Source: Blastomonas sp. SL216
Lineage (GTDB): Bacteria; Pseudomonadota; Alphaproteobacteria; Sphingomonadales; Sphingomonadaceae
DNA: 64,000 nt
Assembly (NCBI GenBank): GCA_026625625.1
Contig: CP113055.1
Span: 1,180,501-1,244,500, forward strand
Direction: 5' to 3'
A program made the translations under genes and the position numbers. Positions within the stretch are counted from its first letter, which is position 1. Every line of letters starts with the position of its first letter. The notes below the pieces were generated by a model that searched no databases, was not told where the DNA came from, and was given only the letters and a program-made list of their open reading frames with translations. Positions 17,940 through 27,173 of the stretch are shown one piece after another.

Positions 17940-18392
17940 TCACCAATCGGCATTCTCGCCGCGCGTGTCGACATGCGCAAAGCTGGGATACAGCCCGACA
18001 CCACCCTTGAAGAGCTTTTCATCGTTGCGCATGCCGCGCAGCGTGCGCACCCATTGCGCCGGGGTGCTGCCGCCTTCGACCACGAAGTCGAGCGCGTTGA
18101 ACTCGACATGCAGGCTCGATCGCGCACCGCCGATCGCCTTGTTATATTCGGGGCTACGATAGGCGTTGGTGATCCGAACCGGAGCCCCGATGCGCAGGCG
18201 GAAGGCATCGAGGATCTGCGCCGTGCGCATCATCCGGGGCCACAGCTCCTGCGGTGGTAGCCGGTTCTTGCCGAAGGCCGGGCTCTGCGGGTCGTTGTGA
18301 CGACCACCCAGGATCAGGAACTCATAAGGCTTGAAGAACTTCAGGTTCCAGCTGGTAACCTGATCTGCGAATGCGGCATGATCGAACGACAT
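17940..18392 (-). CDS. Peptidase M15 family protein (D-Ala-D-Ala carboxypeptidase fold)
   Basis: 150-aa protein. The ATG at 18392 has a GAGGAGGGG ribosome site. The zinc signature HxxxxAxD is present as SLHVEFNALDF, and the distal ligand pair is in FAHVDTRG. The RITNAYRSPEYNKAIGG segment is typical of the M15_3 subfamily, which acts on peptidoglycan peptide stems or occurs as endolysin-like domains. No signal peptide is visible, so how it would reach the periplasm is unclear. Confidence 0.8.
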   Translation of the reverse strand: MSFDHAAFADQVTSWNLKFFKPYEFLILGGRHNDPQSPAFGKNRLPPQELWPRMMRTAQILDAFRLRIGAPVRITNAYRSPEYNKAIGGARSSLHVEFNALDFVVEGGSTPAQWVRTLRGMRNDEKLFKGGVGLYPSFAHVDTRGENADW

Positions 18393-18496
18393 ACTCCCCT
18401 CCTCTGCACCTGCCATCAAGGCAGGCGCAGAGTATCAGGGAGGCTGTCGCCGACCGCAGTTCAGTCTGGACCGAAACGGACCAGATTGTCAGCGCG

Positions 18497-19672
18497 TCAG
18501 AAGACTTCGAACAAGCCTGCAGCGCCCATGCCGCCGCCGACGCACATCGTGACGATCACGTGCTTGGCACCGCGACGCTTGCCTTCGATCAGCGCGTGGC
18601 CGGTGCAGCGCGCGCCGGTCATGCCATAGGGGTGGCCGATCGAGATCGAACCGCCGTTGACGTTGAGCAGCTCGTCAGGAATGCCCAGCACGTCCTGGCA
18701 GTACAGCACCTGCACCGCGAACGCCTCGTTCAGTTCCCACAGGCCGATATCGTCCATCTTCAGGCCGAAGCGCTTGAGCAGCTGCGGCACGGCAAAGACA
18801 GGGCCGATACCCATCTCGTCAGGCTCGGTACCGGCAACGGCCATGCCGACATAGCGGCCCAGCGGCTGCAGGCCCTTCTGTTCGGCCAGCTTGGCCTCCA
18901 TCAGCACCGCCGACGATGCGCCGTCGGACAGCTGGCTGGCATTGCCCGCGGTGATGTTCATGCCCGGACCCATGACCGGCTGCAGACCCTTCAGGCCTTC
19001 CAGCGTGGTGTCGGCACGATTGCCCTCGTCCTTGGTCACTTCGACATCGGTCATCGTGACTTCGCCGGTTTCCTTGTTCTTGAACGCCATCTTGGCCTTG
19101 ACCGGTACGATCTCGTCGTCGAACTTGCCGGCAGCCTGCGCCGCAGCGGTGCGCATCTGCGAGCGGTAGGCATATTCGTCCTGGCGATCGCGGCTGATAT
19201 TGTAGCGTGCGGCCACCGTTTCGGCGGTCTGCAGCATCGGCATGTAGATGTCCTTGTGCATCGCCAGCAGCTCCGGATCGGGGCCGACGCGCATTTCGGG
19301 GGTCTGCACCATCGAGATCGACTCGACGCCGCCGGCAACGACAACGTCCATGCGATCGACGATGATCTGCTTGGCGGCGGTCGCGATCGACATCACGCCC
19401 GACGAGCACTGACGATCGATCGACATGCCGGCCACGGTCACGGGCAGACCGGCGCGCAGCGCGGCGGTGCGGCCGATGGTGTGCTGAACGCCCTGCTGGA
19501 GCGCGGCGCCCATCACGACGTCGTCGACTTCAGCGCCTTCGATACCGGCACGCTCGACAGCAGCGCGGATCGAGTGCGCCGCCAGCGTCGGCGACGGGGT
19601 GGCATTGAAACCGCCGCGATAGGCCTTGCCGATCGGCGTGCGGGCGGTGGAAACGATAACTGCATCACGCAT
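18497..19672 (-). CDS. Acetyl-CoA C-acyltransferase (thiolase)
   Basis: 391-aa cytoplasmic thiolase. The catalytic nucleophile is C89 in [13 protein letters not shown]. The active-site histidine is in [10 protein letters not shown] and the second cysteine in [13 protein letters not shown] near the C-terminus. The length is that of a complete enzyme. It could run in either the degradative (beta-oxidation) or the condensing direction; residue inspection does not decide. The MaoC-type hydratase gene sits upstream on the same strand, separated by a hairpin, which fits a fatty-acyl-CoA or PHA-monomer pathway. Confidence 0.92.
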   Translation of the reverse strand: MRDAVIVSTARTPIGKAYRGGFNATPSPTLAAHSIRAAVERAGIEGAEVDDVVMGAALQQGVQHTIGRTAALRAGLPVTVAGMSIDRQCSSGVMSIATAAKQIIVDRMDVVVAGGVESISMVQTPEMRVGPDPELLAMHKDIYMPMLQTAETVAARYNISRDRQDEYAYRSQMRTAAAQAAGKFDDEIVPVKAKMAFKNKETGEVTMTDVEVTKDEGNRADTTLEGLKGLQPVMGPGMNITAGNASQLSDGASSAVLMEAKLAEQKGLQPLGRYVGMAVAGTEPDEMGIGPVFAVPQLLKRFGLKMDDIGLWELNEAFAVQVLYCQDVLGIPDELLNVNGGSISIGHPYGMTGARCTGHALIEGKRRGAKHVIVTMCVGGGMGAAGLFEVF

Positions 19673-19690
19673 GGAAATTCTCCTCGATTG

Positions 19691-19714
19691 GCCCGCCTGT
19701 GTTCGTCGGCGGGC
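19691..19714. terminator. Hairpin between maoC-like and thiolase genes
   Basis: GCCCGCC (19691-19697) pairs with GGCGGGC (19708-19714). On the minus strand it lies after the MaoC stop and just before the thiolase ribosome site. It could be a terminator or an intercistronic structure. Confidence 0.4.
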
Positions 19715-19723
19715 CTTTATGGG

Positions 19724-20182
19724 TCACACGAAAAACTGGCTGATCCACTCGGCCATCACGGCAGGCTTGTCTTCGCCTTCGATCTCGACCGTGAATTCGA
19801 GCGTCTGCTGCCACTGGCCGGGGCGCTTTTCCTCCAGGTCCAGCAGCTTGAAATGGCCGCGCACCTTCTTGCCCGAGCGGACAGGTGCGAGGAAACGAAC
19901 CTTGTTGCCGCCATAGTTGACGCCCATTTTCACGCCTTCGACGCGCGGGCAGTCAGACTTGGCCATCAGCACCGGGAAGAGCGACAGCGTGAGGAAGCCA
20001 TGGGCGATGGTGCCGCCGAACGGCGTCATCTTGGCCATCTCTTCGTTCACATGGATGAACTGGTGGTCGCCGGTCGCATCGGCGAACTTGTTGATCATGT
20101 CCTGATCGACCAGCAGCCATTCCGACGTGCCCAGCGTCTTGCCGACCATGTCCTTCATTTCCTGCGGGGAAATTGCGCTCAT
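19724..20182 (-). CDS. MaoC-family (R)-hydratase/dehydratase
   Basis: 152-aa hot-dog-fold protein. The hydratase motif is present as FADATGDHQFIHVNEEMAKMTPFGGTIAHGFLTLSL, with the catalytic Asp/His pair in ATGDHQFIH. The remaining core, NYGGNKVRFLAPVRSGKKVRG, matches the family. The enzyme hydrates enoyl-CoA to (R)-3-hydroxyacyl-CoA, linking fatty-acid oxidation with PHA synthesis. The ATG at 20182 has an AGGAGAG ribosome site. It precedes the thiolase gene. Confidence 0.9.
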   Translation of the reverse strand: MSAISPQEMKDMVGKTLGTSEWLLVDQDMINKFADATGDHQFIHVNEEMAKMTPFGGTIAHGFLTLSLFPVLMAKSDCPRVEGVKMGVNYGGNKVRFLAPVRSGKKVRGHFKLLDLEEKRPGQWQQTLEFTVEIEGEDKPAVMAEWISQFFV

Positions 20183-20367
20183 TCCTGCTCTCCTGTCGCT
20201 GTTCGGGCTGCGGTCTTTGTGACCTGCCGCGATATGGAATGCGCGTCTTTTGGCGCTTTTCCGCCGTTCATACAAGGCAAGACTGCACGCCGCTACGGCA
20301 TGCAGGCTGTCAGCGGCAGTTTACGGAAACGGAAAGCGCTTACACCCCCTTTCGACTCGGCCTCGGC

Positions 20368-21546
20368 TCACTCGTGCTCGGCCATGGCCACCTGAAAGCC
20401 GCCCTCGGGATAAGGCATGATAAACCGGCCATCGGGGGCGGCGGTGAACGATGTCTGGGTGGGATAGGCGAATTCGAGCTTCTCGGCGTTGAACCTTTCC
20501 AGAATGGCGATGCCGACCCGGTGGCGCGTCTCGAACACCACCTCGAAATCGCTGCTCATCACGTCGAAATCGAGTTCGAAATCGATCGAACTCGCGCCGA
20601 AGCCGACAAAGCCGCAGCGGATGAAGATGCCGCTGGCCTGCTCGACGATCTCCTTGAGCATCCCCGGCACCAGCCGCGCGCGGTCGGGTGCGGTCTGATA
20701 GACCAGACCGATGCGATAGCGCGTCCGCCGGCGATTGAGCCGCGTGTAGTTGATGATCTGCTTGCCCAGCAGATTGGTGTTCGAGATGATGATCTCCTCA
20801 CCATTGACCGAGCGCAGCCGCGCGCTTTTCAGCCCGATCTTCTCGACCGTGGCGGTGGTGGTATCGAAGCCGATCGTCTCCCCGCGCTTGAACGGCTTGT
20901 CGAAGATGATCGACAGCGCGGCAAACAGGTCAGAAAATATGCCCTGCGCCGCCAGACCGATGGCGATACCGCCGATACCCAGACCCGCGATAAGGCCGGT
21001 GACATTGACGCCCAGATTGTCGAGCACCATGATCGAGGCGATGGCGAACAGCACCACCGTCACCAGCAGGCGGATCAGCGACATCGCATTGGCCAGCGTC
21101 TCGCTGCCGGCATCGTCGCTGCCCGATGCGCGCCGCTCGATCATGCCCAGGATGATCTCGCGCGCCCAGATCGCCACCTGGAATACGGCTGCGACGGTGA
21201 ACAGGAAGGTCACCACCCGGACGATGCCATCGGGTGCCTCGGAAAAGCCGACCACCAGCCGCGCGGAGATCATGATCAGGAAATACTGCTTGGTCTTGGA
21301 CAAGGTACGCCCGATGATCGCGGCGAGCGACAGCCGGTCGGGTTGCTTGTCGGCATAGATGCGCGCGCGCCGCTGCAGATAGGCCAGCGCGAAATAGATC
21401 GCCGTGCCCACGCCCACCGCAATCGCAATCTCGATGGCATGGTCGCTGATCCAGGCCCAGAGGCTGGCAAGCCGCTGCTCGACATTCTCTGCGGTGATCG
21501 GTTCAGGAAGGACGGGGGGCGCGTCTGCGGTCTTTTTGGTCGTCAT
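20368..21546 (-). CDS. MscS-family mechanosensitive ion channel
   Basis: 392-aa inner-membrane channel. About four or five hydrophobic helices run through residues 25-200. The pore helix and beta domain follow, with the hallmark Gly/Ala-rich GIGGIAIGLAAQGIFSDLFAALSIIFDKPFKRG, and then the small beta domain (TATVEKIGLKSARLRSVNGEEIIISNT). The C-terminal alpha/beta vestibule domain is present. The ATG at 21546 is preferred; the longer frame to 21603 lacks a ribosome site. It would protect against hypo-osmotic shock. Confidence 0.9.
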   Translation of the reverse strand: MTTKKTADAPPVLPEPITAENVEQRLASLWAWISDHAIEIAIAVGVGTAIYFALAYLQRRARIYADKQPDRLSLAAIIGRTLSKTKQYFLIMISARLVVGFSEAPDGIVRVVTFLFTVAAVFQVAIWAREIILGMIERRASGSDDAGSETLANAMSLIRLLVTVVLFAIASIMVLDNLGVNVTGLIAGLGIGGIAIGLAAQGIFSDLFAALSIIFDKPFKRGETIGFDTTTATVEKIGLKSARLRSVNGEEIIISNTNLLGKQIINYTRLNRRRTRYRIGLVYQTAPDRARLVPGMLKEIVEQASGIFIRCGFVGFGASSIDFELDFDVMSSDFEVVFETRHRVGIAILERFNAEKLEFAYPTQTSFTAAPDGRFIMPYPEGGFQVAMAEHE

Positions 21547-21574
21547 GCCGCCCGAATTAGGCAGCGCAGGCCGA

Positions 21575-22933
21575 TCATGCAACCTTGGGCGCGGCGCGGG
21601 CATCGACCAGGGGACGGAAAGCCGCCTCCTTGCGACGACGCGCCAGATAGGTATCGAGCCCGATCTGCATCGCTATCAGCATGTAGACGAACGGCTGGAA
21701 GGCGATGCCGACAAAGGCCGAGCCGACCATGAAGACGATCTGACCGTTCTGCAGCGCCAGCGCCAGCGGGACCACCCAGGTCTCGTCCTCGCGGTTGCGC
21801 TTGCGATAGATGCGCTGGATGATCTCCATCCGCACCACGCCACCCAGATGGATCACCAGCCACATGAACAGGCCGGGAAAGCCCTGCTCGCCCAGCATCT
21901 CGAAATAGCTCGAATGATAGGCGCGGCCCTTGTCGGTGATTTCCTGCTTCTCGATCTGGGTGTTGGGGCCATCGCCCTTGGCCGCGACGGTATCGAATTT
22001 CACCTTGTTCTGCAGATAGGCCTCAAAGCCTCCGCCCAGCGGGTGCTGCTGCACATATTTCCAGGTCCAGGCCCAGACCGCGACGCGGGTCGAGGCGGAC
22101 TGGTCGGCCTTGTATTCGCCGATCGTCGCCATGCGGTTGGTGAAGCTGGAGGGCAGGAACGGCACCGCCGCCACCGCCAGCGCCATCGCCAGCCCGGCAT
22201 AAAGAAAGCGGTAGCGCACGAAGCGCAGCATCAGCACCGCGAGCACGCCAATGCACACCAGGCCGGTTCGCGCCTGCGTCCCCACCGGGATCAGCAGACA
22301 GGCAAAGATCAGCGCATAGGCAAAGCCCTTCACCCGCCAGTCGGGCGTGAACACCGTGCCGTAATTGGCGAGCCACAGGATCAGCGGAATGATGCAGATC
22401 GCGACGGTCGAGATGATCGAGCCCTCGTACAGCCCGCTATTGTCGGAAATCAGCAACTGCATCACGCCATAGCCGCCGCCGGAAACCAGCGTCTTGATGC
22501 CACCGGTGATGATGATCGAGCTGGCGCACAGCACCATCATCAATCCCAGCGCCTCGATCCGCAGCTTGGTTCGCAGCGTCAGCGGAAGGAACATCGCGAA
22601 GATCAGCGCCTTCCACACCCATTCCCATTTGCCCTGCGCATCGATCGGAAAGTCGGCCGTGCGCGTCGTATAGGCGCACCACATGAACAGCAGCAGCATC
22701 ATCCCCTGGCGGAACGAGACGCGCATGTCCTTCTTGTCGTCAGCAATGAGCCAACCGAGAAACGCCAGCCCGAAGACAATGAGCGAGATCGGCACCGCGT
22801 TGAGCATCCAGTAGGACAGGCGCTGCGGCGCGACGATATCGACATAGGCATAAGCCAGCACGAAGATGAACGGCCGCTTGAAGCCCAGCGCGAGGAACGC
22901 GGCCAGAAAGCCGACAAAGGCAAGATCACGCAT
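21575..22933 (-). CDS. Putative O-glycosylation ligase, exosortase A system-associated
   Basis: 452-aa polytopic membrane protein with about ten hydrophobic helices. The start MRDLAFVGFLAAFLALGFKRPF and the following AYVDIVAPQRLSYWML resemble the exosortase-A-associated ligase family (DUF5935 N-terminus plus O-antigen-ligase Wzy_C domain). The large periplasmic loop carries HSSYFEMLGEQGFPG with the conserved histidine of Wzy/WaaL-type ligases. It should act in transfer or polymerisation of exported polysaccharide. It lies next to a glycosyltransferase of the same system. No exosortase gene is in the window. Confidence 0.82.
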   Translation of the reverse strand: MRDLAFVGFLAAFLALGFKRPFIFVLAYAYVDIVAPQRLSYWMLNAVPISLIVFGLAFLGWLIADDKKDMRVSFRQGMMLLLFMWCAYTTRTADFPIDAQGKWEWVWKALIFAMFLPLTLRTKLRIEALGLMMVLCASSIIITGGIKTLVSGGGYGVMQLLISDNSGLYEGSIISTVAICIIPLILWLANYGTVFTPDWRVKGFAYALIFACLLIPVGTQARTGLVCIGVLAVLMLRFVRYRFLYAGLAMALAVAAVPFLPSSFTNRMATIGEYKADQSASTRVAVWAWTWKYVQQHPLGGGFEAYLQNKVKFDTVAAKGDGPNTQIEKQEITDKGRAYHSSYFEMLGEQGFPGLFMWLVIHLGGVVRMEIIQRIYRKRNREDETWVVPLALALQNGQIVFMVGSAFVGIAFQPFVYMLIAMQIGLDTYLARRRKEAAFRPLVDARAAPKVA

Positions 22934-23099
22934 CGCCGCGGTCTCCCGGGGCGCGCCTGGCCGGTCGCTGGAAGAAACCGCTGCCGGTCGTGTCCTTGGC
23001 GGGCGGCTCTTCCTTGTCCAGATCGGCACGCCACACCAGCCGCCAGGCGGCCAGCGCCACCAGCAGGTGCGAGATCGCAATGGCAAAATTGTCGACCAT
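22926..23099 (-). CDS. Small single-TM protein upstream of the ligase gene
   Basis: 57-aa candidate. The ATG at 23099 is preceded by a GCAGG site. The N-terminus is one hydrophobic helix (FAIAISHLLVALAAWRLVW), followed by a charged, Pro/Arg-rich tail. It overlaps the ligase start by 8 nt, as translationally coupled genes often do. No family recognised. It may be a real membrane microprotein or a chance frame in a GC-rich leader. Confidence 0.4.
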   Translation of the reverse strand: MVDNFAIAISHLLVALAAWRLVWRADLDKEEPPAKDTTGSGFFQRPARRAPGDRGDA

Positions 23100-23223
23100 G
23101 AACCTGCGGCCCTGCCCTGAACATTGAACTACCCGACTATGCACAAGCCGCGTTGCGGTTTACAGCCATAAGCGCAATGGGTTGACGCGGCGTTAATCCT
23201 TTTGCGCCATAGGCTTGCGCGCC

Positions 23224-24471
23224 ATGACCCGGATCCTGCACGTTCTCGACCATAGCCTGCCGCTCCACAGCGGCTATAGTTTCCGCACGCGCGCGATCAT
23301 GACCGCGCAGCAACGCGCCGGGCTGGACGTGCGCGGCGTCACCAGCGTGCGGCATCAGGCCTCGCTTCCTGCAGGCGCTGAGGTGGAGGCGGTCGAGCAG
23401 CATGACGGCCTGACTTTCCACCGCACGATGGAACCCGTCTCAGGGCCGCCGGGCCTGCGCGAATGGCGCGATATCGCCGCGCTGGCGCGCGCAACCGAGG
23501 CCACCGCCGCGATCTGGAAGCCCGACATCCTGCATGCCCATTCGCCCGCGCTCAACGGGCTGGCCGCGATCCGCGCCGGGCGCAAACTCGGTCTGCCCGT
23601 CCTTTATGAAATCCGCGCCTTCTGGGAAGATGCCGCGGTCGGCAACGGCACCGGCAGCGAGCATTCGGCCAAATACTGGCTCACGCGCCAGATGGAAAAC
23701 CGCGCGGTAGCCCAGGCCGATGCGGTCGCGGTGATCTGCGAAGGCTTGCGCGAAGACCTGATCGCGCGCGGCTTTCCGCCCTCCAAGATCATGGTCTCGC
23801 CCAATGGCGTGGACATGGAGATGTTCGGCACCCCGGTGCCCGCCGACCCCGCCCGCGCCGAAGCGCTCGGGCTGACCGGCAAGACGGTGCTGGGCTTTAT
23901 CGGCAGCTTCTATCCCTATGAAGGGCTCGACGACCTGATCGCCGCGATGCCGCTGATGCTGGAACGCGATCCCGATATCCGCCTGTTGCTGGTGGGTGGC
24001 GGCCCTGCCGAGCCAGCCTTGCGCGCCCAGGCGGAAAGCTCGCCAGCCGCGCACGCCATCTGCTTTGCTGGCCGCGTGCCGCATAGCGAGGTGGAGCAGT
24101 ATTACAGCCTCACCGATATTCTGGTCTACCCGCGCAAGGCGATGCGCCTGACCGAGACGGTGACGCCGCTCAAGCCCCTGGAAGCGATGGCGCAGGGCCG
24201 CCTGGTCGCAGCATCCAATGTCGGCGGGCATCGCGAGCTGATTGCCGATGGCATGACCGGCACGCTGTTCGCACCTGACGATCCCGCCGCCATGGCGCAG
24301 GCGCTGGCCGGATTGGTCGCGGCGCGCGATAGTTGGGATGAGCGACGGGCCACCGCCCGGGCCTTTGTTGCCGAGGAACGCAACTGGGCGCGGAATGTTC
24401 AGCGTTATCAACCCGTTTACCAACGCATGCTAGAGCATCATGCGGGCAGGCGCGTTTCCAGCGCTGCCTGA
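23224..24471 (+). CDS. Glycosyltransferase family 4, exosortase A system-associated
   Basis: 415-aa GT-B-fold glycosyltransferase. The start MTRILHVLDHSLPLHSGYSFRTRAI closely matches the PEP-CTERM/exosortase-A-associated glycosyltransferase family. The C-terminal Rossmann domain has the acceptor/donor motifs LGFIGSFYPYEGLDDLI, VPHSEVEQYYSLTDILVYPR and LKPLEAMAQGRLVAASNVGGHRE. The ATG at 23224 gives the family start. It diverges from the small membrane ORF and ligase. The product is probably an exopolysaccharide repeat-unit glycan. Confidence 0.88.
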   Translation: MTRILHVLDHSLPLHSGYSFRTRAIMTAQQRAGLDVRGVTSVRHQASLPAGAEVEAVEQHDGLTFHRTMEPVSGPPGLREWRDIAALARATEATAAIWKPDILHAHSPALNGLAAIRAGRKLGLPVLYEIRAFWEDAAVGNGTGSEHSAKYWLTRQMENRAVAQADAVAVICEGLREDLIARGFPPSKIMVSPNGVDMEMFGTPVPADPARAEALGLTGKTVLGFIGSFYPYEGLDDLIAAMPLMLERDPDIRLLLVGGGPAEPALRAQAESSPAAHAICFAGRVPHSEVEQYYSLTDILVYPRKAMRLTETVTPLKPLEAMAQGRLVAASNVGGHRELIADGMTGTLFAPDDPAAMAQALAGLVAARDSWDERRATARAFVAEERNWARNVQRYQPVYQRMLEHHAGRRVSSAA

Positions 24472-24498
24472 TCATGATGGCACCAGGGTTGAAACGAC

Positions 24499-25911
24499 AT
24501 GGCGACACCGCAAGCGGATGAACAGGCAGGGACCGGCAATGCCGGCTCCAGCGTCCTGTCGCGCTATCCCGCAGCGATCGCGCTGGGTGGCGGCGTCGCG
24601 GCCGCCTTTGGCAGCAGCTTCATCCCGATGAACGCCATCGAGGGCTTTGTCACCGCTTATGGCATTGCCGAACTTCTGCCCGCGGCCGCCCCGCCGCTGG
24701 GCGACACCGCCAGGCTCGCGCTGAGTGCGGGCATTGGAACACTGACTGCAGGAGCGCTGCTGGCGCTGCTGCCACGTGCGGAGAGTGACGATATGGGTTT
24801 TGAAACCGCCATCCGGAAAGCCGATGACGCCCGCAAGGACGATGGCCAGGGCATCGCGCCTGCGGCCAAGAGCGGCAAGCTTGCCGGCTGGCTGCGCACG
24901 CTGCGCTTCGGCAAGGCCGAGGCAGCGCCCGGCACGATCACCGATTTTTCGGATCTGGCCCCGGTGCGGATCCGCAATGGCGACCAGCATCCCGATGCTC
25001 CGGTGCGCGCGCCGATCCGCGCCAGCGAAGACCTGGGCGAACCGCTCGATGCTCCCGAGGCCGCGATGCCGGTCATCGCACCGCCGCCGCTGGAGCTTGG
25101 GTCCGACATGGCTTTCGCCGCGCCCGCCGTCGATGCGCCCGCACCTTCGCTGCGCTTCGCTCCGCCACCGCCCAATGCGCCGGCGATGAGCGCACCGGAA
25201 GAGCCGGAGCCCCTTGCATTCGAGCCCGAGCCCGCACGGCTCGCCGCCAGCGATCCGCTGCCGCTTGACGAGCCGGTGCTGGACGAGGTTCCGATCTCGC
25301 TCGATGAGACCAACGAGATGATCGCACCCGACCTGCCCGTTCCGACCGCGAGCGAAGAGCCGCTGGCCGTGGCCGATGTGGCGGGTGATCTGGACGGGCT
25401 GAGCACTGCAGAGCTGCTCGCACGGCTGGAAGCTGGCCTTGCCCGGCGGCGCGCGGCAACGGCACGCCGCCCCGCATTCGGCTCGGTCGAAGACGCCAGC
25501 GCGCGGGTATTCTCGCTCGCCAAGCCTGCTCTGCCCACCGTGGAGCGTGCGGAATTTCCTGCTGAGGATCCGGCACCGCCTGCACCGTTCAAGCTGCGCC
25601 TTGACGAGCCCCAGGCGGTGACGCCTGAAGCACCCGAAGACGATAGCGCCCCGATGCCCTTGGCGACGGACAGCGCAGAGCCGGCGCCTGCCGGTGAAGC
25701 CTTTGGCGCACGCCCGATCTGGGATGAGGACGTTGAATATCTGCCGCCTTCAGTTTCCGGCTATGCACCGGAAACCGCCGAACCTGCGGCCAGCGCGCCG
25801 GCGGACATGCCGGAGCCTGCACCGGCAGCGCAGGACGACGACATGGATGCGGCGCTCCGTGATGCGCTCGCCACATTGCGCCAGCTTTCTGACAAGCAGC
25901 GGGGCGGCTGA
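24499..25911 (+). CDS. Hypothetical Ala/Pro/Glu-rich protein with N-terminal membrane segments
   Basis: 470-aa protein of unknown family. Residues about 20-95 contain two hydrophobic stretches (AAIALGGGVAAAFGSSFIP and LALSAGIGTLTAGALLALL). The rest is a low-complexity acidic chain rich in A, P, E and L, predicted disordered, ending with a short helix (DAALRDALATLRQLSDKQ). One arginine-rich patch (LEAGLARRRAATARR) is at about 310-326. It is downstream of and co-oriented with the glycosyltransferase (27 nt gap). Codon usage is strongly GC-biased, as in its neighbours, so it looks native. It may be an envelope-associated scaffold; no function can be claimed. Confidence 0.7.
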   Translation: MATPQADEQAGTGNAGSSVLSRYPAAIALGGGVAAAFGSSFIPMNAIEGFVTAYGIAELLPAAAPPLGDTARLALSAGIGTLTAGALLALLPRAESDDMGFETAIRKADDARKDDGQGIAPAAKSGKLAGWLRTLRFGKAEAAPGTITDFSDLAPVRIRNGDQHPDAPVRAPIRASEDLGEPLDAPEAAMPVIAPPPLELGSDMAFAAPAVDAPAPSLRFAPPPPNAPAMSAPEEPEPLAFEPEPARLAASDPLPLDEPVLDEVPISLDETNEMIAPDLPVPTASEEPLAVADVAGDLDGLSTAELLARLEAGLARRRAATARRPAFGSVEDASARVFSLAKPALPTVERAEFPAEDPAPPAPFKLRLDEPQAVTPEAPEDDSAPMPLATDSAEPAPAGEAFGARPIWDEDVEYLPPSVSGYAPETAEPAASAPADMPEPAPAAQDDDMDAALRDALATLRQLSDKQRGG

Positions 25912-25932
25912 ACGCCCTATACCCCAGACAGC

Positions 25933-25966
25933 AAAAAGGGCGGCGTATCGCTACGCCGCCCTTTTT
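25933..25966. terminator. Rho-independent bidirectional terminator
   Basis: AAAAAGGGCGGCGTA (25933-25947) pairs with TACGCCGCCCTTTTT from 25952, giving a long GC stem with A/T tracts on both sides. It serves the plus-strand hypothetical gene and the convergent exbD gene. Confidence 0.9.
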
Positions 25967-25991
25967 TTGTGCCCTGAACGGGTCGGAACGA

Positions 25992-26435
25992 TCAGCTGCC
26001 CGGGGGCTTCTGGAACGTGCCATACTGTTCGTTACCCACGAAGCCCAGCTTGGTGACGCCACTGCGCTTGATCACGGCGAGAACCTCGTCGGTGATCTGG
26101 TAGCGCGAACGGGCATCCGGCTGGAACTGCAGTTCGGGCTCCGGATCCATGTTGCGGGTCTGGGCCAGAATGCCGGCCAGCTGTCCCTGCGATACCGGCG
26201 TGCCATTCCACGCGATGGTATCGTTGGTATCGACAGTCAGCTTATTCTTGACCGGTTCGATCTGGACGTCCGGCGGGGTCTGGCTGTCCACCGGAAGGTC
26301 GATCTTCACCGCATGGGTCTGGACCGGGATGGTGATGATGAACATGATGAGGAGCACGAGCATGACGTCGATCAACGGCGTCGTGTTCATCTCCATCATC
26401 GGCTCGCCATCGTCCTTGCCGCCACTCATTGCCAT
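25992..26435 (-). CDS. exbD: ExbD/TolR-family biopolymer transport protein (second copy)
   Basis: 147-aa inner-membrane protein with one N-terminal helix and a periplasmic domain. The N-terminus has MEMNTTPLIDVMLVLLIMFIITIP, containing the conserved aspartate (LIDVML) that couples the proton flow. It belongs to the ExbB-ExbD-TonB motor that energises outer-membrane receptors. It is the last gene of the tonB-exbB-exbD-exbD operon and ends at a strong terminator. The two ExbD proteins differ in their periplasmic parts, so they may form a heteromeric motor. Confidence 0.93.
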   Translation of the reverse strand: MAMSGGKDDGEPMMEMNTTPLIDVMLVLLIMFIITIPVQTHAVKIDLPVDSQTPPDVQIEPVKNKLTVDTNDTIAWNGTPVSQGQLAGILAQTRNMDPEPELQFQPDARSRYQITDEVLAVIKRSGVTKLGFVGNEQYGTFQKPPGS

Positions 26436-26473
26436 ATCAAGCTACTCCAATTCCTGTTTGCGCACCGAAGCGC

Positions 26474-27007
26474 TTAACCTGCTTCAACCAGCGCGATGGG
26501 CGAGGAAATAAAGCCCACCTTGGCGAAACCGGCCCGCTGCACGGTGAAAATCGCGCCGCCGATGCAACGATAGGGTGCATTGACGTCACCGCGGATGTGC
26601 ACTTCAGGAAGATCTTCTTCCTTCAGATTTTCCACGCCACCGGCATTTTCAATGATCGATTCCAGACGCTTCACAGCGAGTTCCTGGAGCTCGGCATTGT
26701 CCACCGGCGTGACGTTCACGTACACGCGGCACTCGCCGTTCGGGCTGGCGCCCGCAAAGCCATCGTCACCGGGGCTGAGGCCATTGGCATCAGTCGAGGA
26801 AACCGAAAGCAGGATGTTTTCGTTCTTCGTCTCGGTCGGTTCGAACTCGACCACCGGGATTTCCAGATCGTCCACCGTCTGGATCACGACCGGAATCGCG
26901 ATCAGGAAGATGATCAGAAGCACCAGCATCACGTCCACCAGGGGCGTGGTGTTGATGTCGGACATCGGCTTCTCTTCGCCGCCGCCGCCTCCAACGCTCA
27001 TTGCCAT
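26474..27007 (-). CDS. exbD: ExbD/TolR-family biopolymer transport protein (first copy)
   Basis: 177-aa inner-membrane protein. The ATG at 27007 starts MAMSVGGGGGEEKPMSD; the proton-coupling aspartate is in NTTPLVDVMLVLLIIFLIAIP. It is longer than the other ExbD, with an insert about residues 70-100 containing a cysteine (NGECRVYVNV) and another late cysteine (PYRCIGGAIF), which could form a disulfide in the periplasm. It lies between exbB and the second exbD. Confidence 0.93.
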   Translation of the reverse strand: MAMSVGGGGGEEKPMSDINTTPLVDVMLVLLIIFLIAIPVVIQTVDDLEIPVVEFEPTETKNENILLSVSSTDANGLSPGDDGFAGASPNGECRVYVNVTPVDNAELQELAVKRLESIIENAGGVENLKEEDLPEVHIRGDVNAPYRCIGGAIFTVQRAGFAKVGFISSPIALVEAG

Positions 27008-27173
27008 CGCAACAAATCCTATTCTGTCATGCCACATGCTCCTAGGAGCGGTGGCTGTGTCACCGAGCGGATCCTATGCTGGATCAGCTGCAGTGCATCC
27101 GAAAGAGCAGCTTGGCTGCCCGGAGGGGATGCGAGCACCTTGAAGGGTGATCGCATCCCTACCTGGTATCGGA

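Noticed and set aside
18371-20395. Long plus-strand frame antisense to the thiolase and MaoC genes
   Set aside because: Shadow of third-position GC bias; the minus strand encodes full-length recognised enzymes.
20173-23101. Two overlapping long plus-strand frames opposite mscS and the ligase
   Set aside because: His/Asp/Arg-rich repetitive translations with no fold; the minus strand shows membrane proteins with family motifs.
24657-25592. Ser/Gly/Ala-rich minus-strand frame inside the hypothetical gene
   Set aside because: Mirror image of the low-complexity Ala/Pro coding strand.
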